Shown here one piece after another: positions 27,125 to 36,714 of a DNA stretch of 64,000 bases (positions are counted from its first letter, which is position 1; every line of letters begins with the position of its first letter). Location: positions 62,001-126,000 of the forward strand of contig NZ_AULK01000005.1 in NCBI RefSeq assembly GCF_000419445.1. The letters run 5' to 3'. The position numbers were made by a program, and so were the translations under genes. The notes below the pieces were generated by a model. It did no database searches and was not told the DNA's origin. It was given only the letters and a program-made list of their open reading frames with translations. The stretch comes from Gryllotalpicola ginsengisoli DSM 22003. GTDB lineage: Bacteria; Actinomycetota; Actinomycetes; Actinomycetales; Microbacteriaceae.

Positions 27125-27721
27125 TCAATCGACCTTCGCCAGCCGCGCCGAGGCGTGCGTGCGCAGCTGCTGCCCCAGCGCCGCGATGTCCCATGCCCAC
27201 AGCAGATGTCCCTCGACGAGACCGTAGAGACGGGTCGCCGCCGAGTACTCCTTCGCGCCGGCGGTGCGCATCACGGCATCGGTGGAGAGGTCGATGCGCG
27301 GCCCCTTCACCTGTCCGAGGTAGACCTCGGAGACGCCGTCGGGGTGGACGAGCGAGACCTCGATGTCGAATCCGTTCGACTCGTTGCGGAGGGTCTCGAC
27401 GGCCTCCGCGTCCGTGAACGGCCGCTCCCCGACGCCGGGAAGCATTCCGGGGCCCGGATCGCCCTCGGTCTGCGGGCGGGAGAGCCGCCAGTAGCCGGTC
27501 TCGGCGACCAGCGGCGTGTGCTCGTCGTCGAGCACCCAGGTGTACGAGGTGTAGTTGAGGTACGGCAGCCCGTCGTGGCTGAAGCTGATGCGCTGCCCGA
27601 ACTCGCGCTGCACATGGTCTTCGCCGATCTTGTAGTCCAGCACCCCCGTGCCTTCCCACACTCCGATCAGCCAGGAGAGCGGGACGAGCTCGGCGGGCAG
27701 GCCGACGGGAAGCTCGATCAT
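27125..27721 (-). CDS. Nitrobindin-like (FABP-fold) heme protein
   Basis: A 198-residue beta-barrel protein with the nitrobindin motif GxWxGxG at residues 20-26 (GVWEGTG), preceded by WLI. Strands such as HDGLPYLNYTSYTWVLDD and ETGYWRLSRP match the family, where a proximal histidine binds heme b and the ferric form isomerises peroxynitrite or carries NO. The C-terminal histidine candidate is in VEGHLLWAWDI. Begins the operon nitrobindin, ygfZ, FUSC. Confidence 0.85.
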   Translation of the reverse strand: MIELPVGLPAELVPLSWLIGVWEGTGVLDYKIGEDHVQREFGQRISFSHDGLPYLNYTSYTWVLDDEHTPLVAETGYWRLSRPQTEGDPGPGMLPGVGERPFTDAEAVETLRNESNGFDIEVSLVHPDGVSEVYLGQVKGPRIDLSTDAVMRTAGAKEYSAATRLYGLVEGHLLWAWDIAALGQQLRTHASARLAKVD

Positions 27722-27735
27722 GGGCTGCCGCGCGG

Positions 27736-27846
27736 TCAGTGCTGGCCGCGGAACAGGTTGTAGACCACGAGCACCGCGGTGCCCGCGATCGCCAGCCCGG
27801 CCAGTCCCAGCAGTGCGACGAAGACGAGTTCCAGGGTCAGAAGCAT
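27736..27846 (-). CDS. Single-pass membrane miniprotein (36 aa)
   Basis: From ATG 27846 the frame gives 36 residues: MLLTLELVFVALLG, continuing as one hydrophobic helix to residue 29, then YNLFRGQH. It ends 14 bases before the nitrobindin-like gene and runs in the same direction. Size and lack of similarity make this a moderate call; conserved position in relatives would confirm it. Confidence 0.5.
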   Translation of the reverse strand: MLLTLELVFVALLGLAGLAIAGTAVLVVYNLFRGQH

Positions 27847-27868
27847 GAGCCCAGCCTACGCGTGCCGG

Positions 27869-28147
27869 TCACCGAATCAGAGCTATGACCCCGGTCGCGA
27901 GGGCGAGGATCACCACGGCGCCGCTGATCGAGGAGGCGAGGCGGTGCACGAATCCGCGCTTCTCCTTCGTGGCGAGCTGGATGCCGAGGGTGAGCACGAT
28001 CGACGCCGCGCCGGCGAGGCTCAGCCACGCGCCGTCGTGCTCGGAAGGCGACAGCACGCCGATCAGCACGGATGCGACGAGGGCGAACGCCCACACTGCG
28101 GAGACCGTGCCTTTGGCCGCGGCGCGAGGAAGCGATTCCGTCGTCAT
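27869..28147 (-). CDS. Small three-helix membrane protein (92 aa)
   Basis: Residues 16-33, 44-60 and 72-91 are hydrophobic, separated by PSEHDG and TKEKRGF loops. No family recognised. ATG 28147; stop 22 bases before the start of the 36-residue protein, so they are likely cotranscribed. It faces glnR across a 95-base gap. Confidence 0.7.
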   Translation of the reverse strand: MTTESLPRAAAKGTVSAVWAFALVASVLIGVLSPSEHDGAWLSLAGAASIVLTLGIQLATKEKRGFVHRLASSISGAVVILALATGVIALIR

Positions 28148-28242
28148 GCCCCCATGATGCCGCGGATTCGGAAGGCCGCGGGAAAAGGGCGCCGGTGCGG
28201 TTCCGCTAGGATTCCCGCTATCCGAATGGTCCTGGAGGTCAC

Positions 28243-28908
28243 ATGGCGCAACTGCTGATCCTGACGTCTGCCCAGGATCAGGATGTGCTGCCCGCTCTGG
28301 GGCTGCTCAACCACCGCACGCGCACGATTCCCGCCGAGGCGTCGGCGCTCGTGAGCGCGCCGAGCAGCGACCTCATCTTCGTCGACGCCCGCCGCGACCT
28401 CGTCGGGGCGAAGTCGCTGAGCAAGCTGCTCACGACGACCGGATCCACCGTGCCGCTCCTGCTCGTGCTGACCGAGGGCGGCCTGCCCGCGGTGAACGCC
28501 GATTGGGGCGTGACCGACGTCGTGCTGGCCGACGCGGGTCCGGCGGAGGTGGATGCGCGCATCCGTCTCGCCATCGACCGGCGGCAGCAGGACTCGCAGC
28601 AGTCGAAGATCCAGACCTCGGGCGTCACGATCGACGAGGCGTCGTATTCGGCGAAGGTGCACGGGCGCCCGCTCGACCTCACCTTCAAGGAGTTCGAGCT
28701 GCTGCGCTTCCTCGCCACCCACCCCAGCCGCGTCTTCACCCGTGAGCAGCTGCTCTCGGAGGTGTGGGGCTACGACTACTTCGGCGGCACCCGCACCGTG
28801 GACGTGCACGTGCGGCGCCTGCGCGCGAAGCTCGGCGACAGCGAGTCGCTCATCGGCACGGTGCGCAACGTGGGCTACCGCTTCAACGTGTTCGAAGAAG
28901 GGCAGTGA
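28243..28908 (+). CDS. glnR: Nitrogen regulator GlnR
   Basis: A 221-residue OmpR-family regulator closely matching actinobacterial GlnR. The atypical receiver keeps D48 (IFVDARRDL) and the ADWG and [10 protein letters not shown] segments but lacks a normal acidic pocket and switch residues, consistent with regulation without phosphorylation. The winged helix runs from [12 protein letters not shown] to [10 protein letters not shown], with [24 protein letters not shown] in separate helices. GlnR controls ammonium assimilation and urea/ureide genes. Strong GGAGG upstream of ATG 28243. The stop overlaps mshD (GTGA). Confidence 0.92.
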   Translation: MAQLLILTSAQDQDVLPALGLLNHRTRTIPAEASALVSAPSSDLIFVDARRDLVGAKSLSKLLTTTGSTVPLLLVLTEGGLPAVNADWGVTDVVLADAGPAEVDARIRLAIDRRQQDSQQSKIQTSGVTIDEASYSAKVHGRPLDLTFKEFELLRFLATHPSRVFTREQLLSEVWGYDYFGGTRTVDVHVRRLRAKLGDSESLIGTVRNVGYRFNVFEEGQ

Positions 28909-29786
28909 CCGCCCGGGTCCGCCTGGTGGCGACGGATGCCTCGGCCGCGGGCCCGCTCGTCGCACCGTTCGACGAGCAGACGCGGTTCGACGTGGCGCGC
29001 GGCGCGCGGCGGCTCTTCGCGGTGCGCAGAACTCCCGAGGACGACGTCGTCGGCAGCGCCGTGCTGGGCGGCGGCGAGCTCGATCTGCACATCGCACCGG
29101 AGTTCCGCACGCGCGGGTTCGGGGCCGACGCCGCGCAGCACCTGCTCGAGCGTGCCGGCGACGGGCGACTGACCGCGTGGTCGCACGGCGACCACCCCGC
29201 CGCCCGGTCGCTCGCCCGCCGCTTCGGGTTCCGCGCCGTCCGCACCCTGCTCGAGCTCGAGCTGGTGTTCGCGGATCCGCCCGCGGATCGCGCCGCCCCG
29301 GCCTCCGGCACGCCGGCCGTAGCACCGGAAGCAGCCCCGGGCGAGGTGACGATCGACGCGTTCCGGCCGGGCGCCGACGAGGACGGGTGGCTCGCGCTCA
29401 ACGCGCGCGTGTTCGCCCGGCATCCCGAACAGGGCCGCCTCACCCGCGCCGACCTCGACCAGCGGATGGCGGAGCCGTGGTTCGACCCCGCGGACTTCCT
29501 CGTCGCCCGCGACGCGGACGGCACGATGATCGGCTTCAACTGGCTGAAGGTCGAACCGGGCGGCACCGAGGGCGAGATCTACGTGATCGGCGTCGCCCCG
29601 GAGGCGGCGGGGCGCGGGCTCGGGCGCAAGCTGATGAACCGTGGGCTGCAGCGATTGCGCGAACGGGGTTGCACCTCCGCGGAGCTCTACGTGGAGGGCG
29701 ACAACGCGGCGGCCGTGCACCTGTACCGGTCGCTCGGGTTCACCGACCGCGCCGTGCACGTGCAGTACGAGCGGGCACCCGCGTGA
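28905..29786 (+). CDS. mshD: Mycothiol synthase
   Basis: A 293-residue tandem GNAT enzyme that acetylates Cys-GlcN-inositol in the last step of mycothiol synthesis. The N-terminal half has a degenerate acetyl-CoA loop ([17 protein letters not shown]); the C-terminal half is the active domain with [19 protein letters not shown] and [19 protein letters not shown]. Following glnR is the standard location in actinobacteria. Begins at GTG 28905 over the glnR stop. Confidence 0.93.
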   Translation: MTARVRLVATDASAAGPLVAPFDEQTRFDVARGARRLFAVRRTPEDDVVGSAVLGGGELDLHIAPEFRTRGFGADAAQHLLERAGDGRLTAWSHGDHPAARSLARRFGFRAVRTLLELELVFADPPADRAAPASGTPAVAPEAAPGEVTIDAFRPGADEDGWLALNARVFARHPEQGRLTRADLDQRMAEPWFDPADFLVARDADGTMIGFNWLKVEPGGTEGEIYVIGVAPEAAGRGLGRKLMNRGLQRLRERGCTSAELYVEGDNAAAVHLYRSLGFTDRAVHVQYERAPA

Positions 29787-31288
29787 CGCCGCTGCCCCGC
29801 ATCGCGATCGCCGGCCTCGGCATCGAGTCGAGCACCTTCTCGCCGGCGCGCACCGAGGCGAGCGCGTTCCACCCGCTGCGCGGCGGCGATATCCTCGACC
29901 GCTATGCGGGCTTCCTCGGCGAGGGCACGCCGCTGCGCTCGGCGGCCGAGTGGCGTCCGGCGCTCGTGGGCAAGGCGCTGCCCGGCGGCATCGTGACCGC
30001 CGCCGCGTTCCGCGAGCTGTCCGTCGAGCTGATCGAGCGCCTGGCCGCGCTGCCCCCGCTCGACGGGCTGTGGTACGACATCCACGGCGCGATGACGGTC
30101 GAGGGCGTCGACGACGCGGAAGCGGTGCTGCTGCGGCGCATCCGCGACGCCGTGGGCCCCGACGTGCTGGTCTCGACGACGATGGACCTGCACGGCAACG
30201 TGAGCCGCGAGCTCGCGCATCTGACCGACCTGATCACGTGCTATCGGACGGCCCCGCACGAGGACGCGCTGGAGACCAAGGAGCGCGGCGTGCGCAATCT
30301 CTTCGAGCGCCTGCGGGCCGGGAGCGGCCGGCCGCTCAAGGCGTGGATCCCGATCCCGGTGCTGCTGCCCGGCGAGAAGACCTCGACCAGGGTCGAGCCC
30401 GCGGCAGGCGTCTACGCGCAGGTCGCCGAGGTCGAGGCCGAGCCGGGTGTGCTCGACGCCGCGATCTGGGTCGGCTACGCCTGGGCCGACGAGCCGCGCA
30501 ACCGGGCGGTCACCGTGGTCACCGGCGACGACGAGGTCGCCGTGACGGCGGGCGCGCAGCGGCTCGCCCGCGCGTTCTGGGACGCGCGCGACGACTTCGC
30601 GTTCGCGGCTCCGACCGGCACTCTGGACGAGTGCGTGGCGGCGGCCCTGGCCTCCGCTGCCCGGCCTTACTTCATCAGCGACAGCGGCGACAACCCGACG
30701 GCCGGCGGCGCAGGCGATGTGACGTGGACTCTCGCCCGGCTGCTCGAGACGCCCGAGCTCACCGCCGAGGGGCGCACGGTCATCTACGCGTCGCTGCCGG
30801 CACCCGAGGCGATCCCCGTCATCGAGGCCGCCGGCGTCGGTGCGCAGGTGACCGTCACTGCCGGTGCCGCCGTCGACGACACGCACGAGGGACCGGTCAC
30901 GCTGACCGGCGTCGTGCACAGCATCCGTCACGGCGACCCGGACGCCGAGGTCGAGGCGGTGCTGCGCATCGGCGGCCTGCACGTGATCCTCACGCGAGCG
31001 CGCAAGCCGTATCACCTCGAGAGCGACTTCAGGGCGCTGGACCTCGACCCGCGGCGCGCGGACGTGGTCGTCGTGAAGATCGGATACCTCGAGCCGGAGC
31101 TCTACGACATGGCGCGGGGCTGGATGATCGCGCTCACCCCCGGCGGAGTGGACCAGGATCTGGTGCGCCTCGGGCATCGCCGCATCCGTCGGCCGCTGGT
31201 GCCGTTCGACCCGGCCGACTTCGAACCGGAGCTGCACGCGCGGCTCATCCCCGCCTCGAACGCGCCGCTCACGGGCGACGACGAATGA
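29783..31288 (+). CDS. M81 (MlrC-like) metallopeptidase
   Basis: A 501-residue M81 family protein. The N-terminal domain has GLGIESSTFSP and YDIHGAM, the latter a metal ligand region, then TTMDLHGNVS and TCYRTAPHED with further metal-binding histidines, and DSGDNPTAGGAGDVT. MlrC is known for cleaving microcystin peptides, but most family members have unknown substrates, likely small peptides or amide-linked metabolites. It overlaps mshD (GTGA) and cutC (ATGA), so all four genes from glnR are coupled. Confidence 0.88.
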   Translation: MTPLPRIAIAGLGIESSTFSPARTEASAFHPLRGGDILDRYAGFLGEGTPLRSAAEWRPALVGKALPGGIVTAAAFRELSVELIERLAALPPLDGLWYDIHGAMTVEGVDDAEAVLLRRIRDAVGPDVLVSTTMDLHGNVSRELAHLTDLITCYRTAPHEDALETKERGVRNLFERLRAGSGRPLKAWIPIPVLLPGEKTSTRVEPAAGVYAQVAEVEAEPGVLDAAIWVGYAWADEPRNRAVTVVTGDDEVAVTAGAQRLARAFWDARDDFAFAAPTGTLDECVAAALASAARPYFISDSGDNPTAGGAGDVTWTLARLLETPELTAEGRTVIYASLPAPEAIPVIEAAGVGAQVTVTAGAAVDDTHEGPVTLTGVVHSIRHGDPDAEVEAVLRIGGLHVILTRARKPYHLESDFRALDLDPRRADVVVVKIGYLEPELYDMARGWMIALTPGGVDQDLVRLGHRRIRRPLVPFDPADFEPELHARLIPASNAPLTGDDE

Positions 31289-32040
31289 CGGCGCGGCTCG
31301 AGATCGCGGTCGCCGCGCCGCACGCGGCCCGGATCGCCGTGCAGCACGGCGCCGACCGCGTCGAGCTGAGCGCGGCGCTCGAGCTCGGCGGGGTGACCCC
31401 CTCGCAGGCGCTCGTCGAGCAGACGCTCGAGGCGTGCGCCGAGACGCACGTGCTGGTGCGCTGCCGCGCCGGCGACTTCGTCTACGACGCCGACGAGGTC
31501 GCGCTGATGCGCGCCGAGGCGGCGGCCGTCGTGCGGGCCGGCGCGGCGGGCGTCGTGATCGGCGCGCTCACCCCCGACGGCGGGCTCGATCTCGACGCGA
31601 CCCGGGCCGTCGCCGACGCCGCGCTTACGGTGCGCGACGTCGAGATCACGGTGCACCGCGCCATCGACGCGAGCCGCGACCCCGTGCGGGCGGCCGCAGA
31701 TCTCGCACACTCCGCGCTGCGGCCTGCGCGCATCCTCACCTCCGGCGGCCACGAGGCGGCCGGCGAGGGCGCCGCCGTCATCGCCGCGATGGCGCAGGCG
31801 GCGCCCGGCATCGAGATCATGGCCGGGGGCGGCGTCACCGCGGCCACGATCCCCACGCTTCTGGCCGCCGGCGCGGCCGCCGTGCACCTCTCCGCCAAGC
31901 GGCGCGAGCGGGACCACCTGACGATCGACGCCGCGCTCGTGGCATCCGCTCGCCGTGCCGTCGACGCGCACAACGCGCGCGACCGGCGTAACGCGATGCC
32001 ACAGACGAACACGGATGCCCCGGCCGCACGGCATTCTTAG
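31285..32040 (+). CDS. cutC: CutC family protein
   Basis: A 251-residue TIM barrel. AARIAVQHGADRVELSAALELGG is the canonical N-terminal CutC segment, followed by VLVRCRAGDFVY, EITVHRAID, RILTSGGH and MAGGGV. The family was linked to copper homeostasis, though the biochemical role is unsettled. Coupled to the M81 gene by ATGA. Three bases separate it from the ABC binding-protein gene that follows. Confidence 0.9.
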   Translation: MTARLEIAVAAPHAARIAVQHGADRVELSAALELGGVTPSQALVEQTLEACAETHVLVRCRAGDFVYDADEVALMRAEAAAVVRAGAAGVVIGALTPDGGLDLDATRAVADAALTVRDVEITVHRAIDASRDPVRAAADLAHSALRPARILTSGGHEAAGEGAAVIAAMAQAAPGIEIMAGGGVTAATIPTLLAAGAAAVHLSAKRRERDHLTIDAALVASARRAVDAHNARDRRNAMPQTNTDAPAARHS

Positions 32041-32043
32041 TGC

Positions 32044-32898
32044 ATGTCCGCACGCACCCGCCTCGCCGCCGTCGCCGCGCTCGCCGTCGCCGCGACCCTC
32101 GTCCTCTCCGCCTGCTCGTCGTCCTCCTCCGACGTGCAGAAGACCGCCGGCTCTTCCGATTCCGGCTACGTCACTCCCGGCAAACTCACCATCGGAACGT
32201 CGGAACCGGCCTACGCGCCGTGGGTGATCGACGACAAGCCCCAGTCCGGCAAGGGCTTCGAGGCGGCCGTCGCGTACGCCGTGGCCGACAAGCTGGGCTT
32301 CACGAAGTCGGACGTGGTGTGGGTGCGCGACACCTTCGACCAGGCGATCGCCCCGGGGCCGAAGGACTTCGACTTCAACATCCAGCAGTTCTCGATCACG
32401 GACGAGCGGAAGAAGGCCGTCGACTTCTCGAGCCCCTACTACGAGACGAGCCAGGTGGTCATCACCTACGCCGGCAGCAAGGCCGACGGCGTCACGACGC
32501 TGGCCGGGCTGAAAGACCTGCTGATCGGCGCGCAGACCGGCACGACGAGCTTCACCGAGGCGGAGCAGGAGATCAAGCCGACGAAGGGCGTGCAGGTCTT
32601 CAACAGCAACGACGACGCCGTCGCCGCCCTCAAGGCGAAGCAGGTCGATGCGATCGTCGTCGACCTGCCGACCGCGTTCTACATCACGAGCTCCGAGCTC
32701 GACGACGGCGCGATCGTCGGCCAGTTGCCGACGGTGTCCGGCGAGAAGGGCGACCAGTTCGGTCTCGTCCTCGCCAAGGACAGCCCGCTGACGGCGAAGG
32801 TGAGCAAGGCGGTCGACGAGCTGAGGGCCGACGGCACCCTCGACAAGCTGCAGGCGCAGTGGCTGAACAGCGAGGGCAACGCCCCGATTCTCAAGTAG
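32044..32898 (+). CDS. Polar amino-acid ABC transporter, substrate-binding lipoprotein
   Basis: A 284-residue SBP of family 3. Signal peptide with lipobox LSAC (C24), then the mature domain KLTIGTSEPAYAPWV, GFEAAVAYAVADKLG and DFNIQQFSITDERKKAVDFSSPYYETSQVV, motifs of glutamate/glutamine/arginine-type receptors. Followed by one permease and an ATPase in tight order. There is no ribosome site before ATG 32044, and CATTCT ends seven bases upstream, so a leaderless transcript from a promoter within cutC is possible. Confidence 0.93.
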   Translation: MSARTRLAAVAALAVAATLVLSACSSSSSDVQKTAGSSDSGYVTPGKLTIGTSEPAYAPWVIDDKPQSGKGFEAAVAYAVADKLGFTKSDVVWVRDTFDQAIAPGPKDFDFNIQQFSITDERKKAVDFSSPYYETSQVVITYAGSKADGVTTLAGLKDLLIGAQTGTTSFTEAEQEIKPTKGVQVFNSNDDAVAALKAKQVDAIVVDLPTAFYITSSELDDGAIVGQLPTVSGEKGDQFGLVLAKDSPLTAKVSKAVDELRADGTLDKLQAQWLNSEGNAPILK

Positions 32899-32901
32899 CT
32901 T

Positions 32902-33747
32902 GTGCAGGTGACCGTCTCCGCCCTCGAGCTCGAGCGGCGCCGCTACCGCGCCGGACGAGCCCGCCGCTCGGTGTGGGTCGGCATCGCCTCGACGCTCGTG
33001 TTCGCCGCGCTCGTCGTCGTCGGGCTCAGCCTCACCCCGGGCTGGCCGGTGGTGCGCAGCACCTTCTTCGACCTCGGCGAGGCCCGCGAGGCGTTCCCCC
33101 GGGTGCTGCAGGGCATCTGGCTGAACATCCGGGTGCTGCTGACCTCGGCGGTGGTGATCCTGCTCTTCAGCGTGATCGTCTCGGCGCTGCGCACCCTGCG
33201 CGGTGCGGTGTTCCTGCCGGTGCGGCTGCTGATGACGGGCTACACCGACCTGTTCCGCGGCATGCCGCTCATCATCGTGCTGTACCTGGTCGGCTTCGGC
33301 ATCCCCGCGCTCGGGTTCTTCCCGCGGCTGCCGGCCGAGTTCTGGGGCACCCTCGCCCTCGTGGTCACCTACACGGCGTATGTGAGCGAGGTGTTCCGCG
33401 CCGGCCTTGAGGCGGTGCATCCGTCTCAGCGCCTCGCTGCTCGCGCACTGGGGCTCAGCTACGGCCAGACCCTGCGCCTGGTGCTGCTGCCTCAGGCGCT
33501 GCGCAAGGTGACGCCGGCGCTGATGAACGACTTCGTCTCGCTGCAGAAGGATGTCGGCCTGATCTCCGTGCTCGGCGCCGTCGACGCCGTGCGCAGCGCG
33601 CAGATCGAGACCTCGCTCAGCTTCAACTTCACGCCCTACCTGCTGGCCGGCCTGATGTTCGTGGTGCTGGCCATCCCCATGATCCGGCTCACCGACTGGT
33701 ACTCGGCCCGGCTCCAGCGCCGCGAGCAGATGGGCAGCATCGTATGA
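32902..33747 (+). CDS. Polar amino-acid ABC transporter permease
   Basis: A 281-residue HisM/GlnP-type permease with about five membrane helices. LNIRVLLTSAVVILLFSVIVS opens the transmembrane domain and YTDLFRGMPLIIVLYLVGFG is the conserved FRGTP-like segment. The EAA coupling loop reads AARALGLSYGQTLRLVLLPQALRKVTPALM. A single permease subunit would dimerise. GTG 32902 starts three bases after the receptor stop; a second GTG at 32908 is possible. Confidence 0.92.
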   Translation: MQVTVSALELERRRYRAGRARRSVWVGIASTLVFAALVVVGLSLTPGWPVVRSTFFDLGEAREAFPRVLQGIWLNIRVLLTSAVVILLFSVIVSALRTLRGAVFLPVRLLMTGYTDLFRGMPLIIVLYLVGFGIPALGFFPRLPAEFWGTLALVVTYTAYVSEVFRAGLEAVHPSQRLAARALGLSYGQTLRLVLLPQALRKVTPALMNDFVSLQKDVGLISVLGAVDAVRSAQIETSLSFNFTPYLLAGLMFVVLAIPMIRLTDWYSARLQRREQMGSIV

Positions 33748-34478
33748 GCCCGCTGCTGCGGCTGGAGGGCATCCGCAAGTCCTTCGCCGGGCAGGAAGTG
33801 CTGCGCGGCGTCGACCTCGACGTGGCCGAGCACGAGGTGGTCGTGCTGGTCGGCGCGAGCGGATCGGGCAAGTCCACCCTGCTGCGCTGCATCAATCTGC
33901 TCGAGCAGATCGACGACGGCCGCATCGTGCTCGCCGGCGACGACATCAGCGATCCGCGCGTCGACGCCGACCGGGTGCGCAGCCGCATCGGGGTCGTCTT
34001 CCAGCACTACAACCTCTTCCCGCACCTGCGCGTGATCGACAACGTCACGCTCGCCGCCCGGCACGTGCACAAGATGGGCAAGACGGATGCCGCCGGCCGC
34101 GGCCTGCGCCTGCTGACCCGCATCGGGTTGGCGGACAAGGCGCGGGAGTACCCCGACCGGCTCTCCGGGGGCCAGCAGCAGCGCGTCGCCATCGCCCGGG
34201 CGCTGGCCACGGACCCCGCGCTGCTGCTTCTCGACGAGATCACGAGCGCACTCGACCCGGAACTCGTGGGCGAGGTGCTCGACCTCGTGCGCTCGCTCAA
34301 GGAGCAGGGGGCGACGATCGTGATGGCCACCCACGAGATGGCGTTCGCCCGCGACGTCGCAGACCGCGTCGTGTTCCTCGACGGCGGGGTGATCGTCGAG
34401 CAGGGCGCGCCGGACGAGTTCTTCGACCACCCCCGTGAGGAACGCACCCGGCGGTTCCTCGCCCGGCTCGCGCACTAG
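33744..34478 (+). CDS. Polar amino-acid ABC transporter ATPase
   Basis: A 244-residue GlnQ/HisP-type ATPase. Walker [10 protein letters not shown] at about 36-44, signature [15 protein letters not shown], Walker [17 protein letters not shown], and H-loop [19 protein letters not shown]. The ATG overlaps the permease stop (ATGA). Completes the importer. The neighbouring GlnR suggests nitrogen-related control, but the promoter shows no clear GlnR site to my eye. Confidence 0.94.
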   Translation: MSPLLRLEGIRKSFAGQEVLRGVDLDVAEHEVVVLVGASGSGKSTLLRCINLLEQIDDGRIVLAGDDISDPRVDADRVRSRIGVVFQHYNLFPHLRVIDNVTLAARHVHKMGKTDAAGRGLRLLTRIGLADKAREYPDRLSGGQQQRVAIARALATDPALLLLDEITSALDPELVGEVLDLVRSLKEQGATIVMATHEMAFARDVADRVVFLDGGVIVEQGAPDEFFDHPREERTRRFLARLAH

Positions 34479-34497
34479 GCGCACGCGTCCCGGCGGC

Positions 34498-34530
34498 GTT
34501 CACCGCGCGTTAGCCCGCGGTGTAAAGATA
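34498..34530 (+). promoter_or_regulatory. PHO-box-like repeats before ppk
   Basis: Three contiguous 11-base units: GTTCACCGCGC, GTTAGCCCGCG and GTGTAAAGATA. The first two match the GTTCACC consensus; the third carries a -10-like TAAAGAT (34523-34529) that would start transcription about at the ppk ATG (34537). RegX3/PhoP-type control of polyphosphate synthesis is implied. Confidence 0.7.
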
Positions 34531-34536
34531 GGGCGC

Positions 34537-36714
34537 ATGGACGGCGACAGCACGCTGGTGGACAACGCCCCGGGCGCGGAGAACATCGACGACGACTTCG
34601 AGCCCTGGAACCCCGACGCCGACTCCACCCTGCCGCGCGACCGCTACATCGACCGTGAGCTGAGCTGGCTGGCGTTCAACCAGCGCGTGCTCGAGCTCGC
34701 CGAGGATCCGGCGCTGCCGCTGCTCGAGCGGGCCAACTTCCTCGCCATCTTCGCCAGCAACCTCGACGAGTTCTTCATGGTGCGGGTCGCGGGCCTCAAG
34801 CGCCGCATCATGACCGGCCTCGCCGTTCCGACCAACACCGGAAAAGCGCCGGCCGACGTGCTCGCCGACGTGTCGGCCAAGGCGCACGAGCTGCAGCTGC
34901 GCCACGCCCGCGCCTTCACCGCGGTGGGCGCGGGGCTGCGCAGCAAGGGCATCACGCTCGTCTCCTGGGGCGAGCTCTCCGACGAGGAGCGGGCGCCGCT
35001 GCGCGAGTTGTACTCCACGCAGATCTTCCCCGTGCTCATGCCGCTGGCCGTCGACCCGGCGCATCCGTTCCCCTACATCTCCGGCCTGTCGCTGAACCTC
35101 GCGGTGCGGGTGCGCAACACGAAGACCAAGAAGGAGCAGTTCGCCAGGCTCAAGGTGCCGCCGATGCTGCCCCGGCTCGTGCGCATCGACGGCTCCGGCT
35201 CGGTCGACGCGATCCGCTACATCCTGCTCGAAGACCTCATCGCCAACCAGCTCGACGACCTGTTCCCCGGCATGGAGGTCGTCGAGCACCACGTCTTCCG
35301 GGTCACGCGCAACGAAGACGTCGAGATCGACGAGGACGAGACCGAGAACCTCATCCAGGCGCTCGAGAAGGAGCTGCTGCGGCGGCGCTTCGGGCCGCCC
35401 ATCCGTCTCGAGGTGACCGAGGACATCGACGAGGTCACCCTCGACCTGCTGGTGCGCGAACTCGACATCACGGAGCAGGAGATCTACCGGCTGCCCGGGC
35501 CGCTCGATCTGCGCGGGCTGTTCGAACTCGGCAAGATCGACCGGCCCGAGCTCAAGTACCCGCCGCACGTACCGGTCACCGCCGCGCAGCTGCAGCCGAG
35601 CGAGCCGAACGCGAAGCCCGACATCTTCGCGGCGCTGCGCCGCCAGGACGTGCTGGTGCACCACCCGTACGAGTCCTTCGCCACGAGCGTGCAGGCGTTC
35701 CTCGAGCAGGCCGCCGCCGACCCGAACGTGCTGGCCATCAAGCAGACGCTCTACCGCACCAGCGGCGACAGCCCGATCGTCGAGGCGCTCATCGACGCCG
35801 CCGAGGCGGGCAAGCAGGTGCTGGCGCTGGTGGAGATCAAAGCCCGGTTCGACGAGCAGAACAACATCGAGTGGGCGCGCAAGCTGGAGAAGTCGGGCGT
35901 GCACGTCGTCTATGGCCTCGTGGGCCTCAAGACGCACTGCAAGCTGGCCCTCGTGATCCGGCAGGAGGGCGGCCAGCTCAAGCACTACAGCCACATCGGC
36001 ACCGGCAACTACAACCCGAAGACGAGCCGCATCTACGAGGACCTCGGCCTGTTCACCTCCGACGATCAGGTCGGCAAGGATCTGACCCGCCTGTTCAACG
36101 AACTGTCGGGCTACGCCATCGAGAAGAAGTTCAAGCGGCTGCTCGTCGCCCCCCGCTACCTGCGCAAGGGGCTGCTCAAGGCCATCGCGCAGGAGACGCG
36201 CAACGCGCAGCAGGGCAAGCCCTCCGGCATCCGGATCAAGGTGAACTCGATGGTCGACGAAGCGATCATCGATGCGCTGTACCGGGCGAGCCGCGCCGGG
36301 GTGCCCATCGACGTGTGGGTGCGCGGCATCTGCGGGCTGAAGCCCGGGCAGGAGGGCTACAGCGAGAACATCCGGGTGCGCTCGGTGCTCGGGCGCTACC
36401 TGGAGCACTCCCGCATCTTCAGCTTCGTGAACGACGGCGACCCGCTGATGTACATCGGCAGCGCCGACATGATGCACCGCAACCTCGACCGCCGCGTCGA
36501 GGCCCTGGTGCGGCTCACCAAGCCGGAGCACATCGACGAGCTGAACGCGATGTTCGACCTGGCGATGAGCGACACCACCTCGTCGTGGTCGCTCGAGTCG
36601 GACGGCTCGTGGGTGCGCCATGCGACCGACGACTCGGGCGCGCCGCTCGTCGACCTGCAGAACCGCCTCATGTACCAGATCTCGCATCGGCCGCGGACGA
36701 CGGTGCGCCTGTGA
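34537..36714 (+). CDS. ppk: Polyphosphate kinase 1
   Basis: A 725-residue PPK1 that makes polyphosphate from ATP. N domain begins [19 protein letters not shown]; the active-site autophosphorylated histidine is H467 in [11 protein letters not shown], followed by [23 protein letters not shown] and the second conserved region [12 protein letters not shown] 34537 is chosen over an upstream in-frame ATG (34435) because the extra residues overlap the ABC ATPase gene and the PHO box. Coupled to the Nudix gene by GTGA. Confidence 0.95.
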   Translation: MDGDSTLVDNAPGAENIDDDFEPWNPDADSTLPRDRYIDRELSWLAFNQRVLELAEDPALPLLERANFLAIFASNLDEFFMVRVAGLKRRIMTGLAVPTNTGKAPADVLADVSAKAHELQLRHARAFTAVGAGLRSKGITLVSWGELSDEERAPLRELYSTQIFPVLMPLAVDPAHPFPYISGLSLNLAVRVRNTKTKKEQFARLKVPPMLPRLVRIDGSGSVDAIRYILLEDLIANQLDDLFPGMEVVEHHVFRVTRNEDVEIDEDETENLIQALEKELLRRRFGPPIRLEVTEDIDEVTLDLLVRELDITEQEIYRLPGPLDLRGLFELGKIDRPELKYPPHVPVTAAQLQPSEPNAKPDIFAALRRQDVLVHHPYESFATSVQAFLEQAAADPNVLAIKQTLYRTSGDSPIVEALIDAAEAGKQVLALVEIKARFDEQNNIEWARKLEKSGVHVVYGLVGLKTHCKLALVIRQEGGQLKHYSHIGTGNYNPKTSRIYEDLGLFTSDDQVGKDLTRLFNELSGYAIEKKFKRLLVAPRYLRKGLLKAIAQETRNAQQGKPSGIRIKVNSMVDEAIIDALYRASRAGVPIDVWVRGICGLKPGQEGYSENIRVRSVLGRYLEHSRIFSFVNDGDPLMYIGSADMMHRNLDRRVEALVRLTKPEHIDELNAMFDLAMSDTTSSWSLESDGSWVRHATDDSGAPLVDLQNRLMYQISHRPRTTVRL

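Noticed and set aside
31102-33420. Open frame of over 770 codons on the minus strand
   Set aside because: Antisense to the M81, cutC, ABC receptor and permease genes, which carry clear family motifs; composition is typical of a shadow frame.
34435-34536. N-terminal extension of ppk to an upstream ATG
   Set aside because: It would overlap the ABC ATPase 3' end and run through the PHO-box repeats and -10; the shorter start fits the family.
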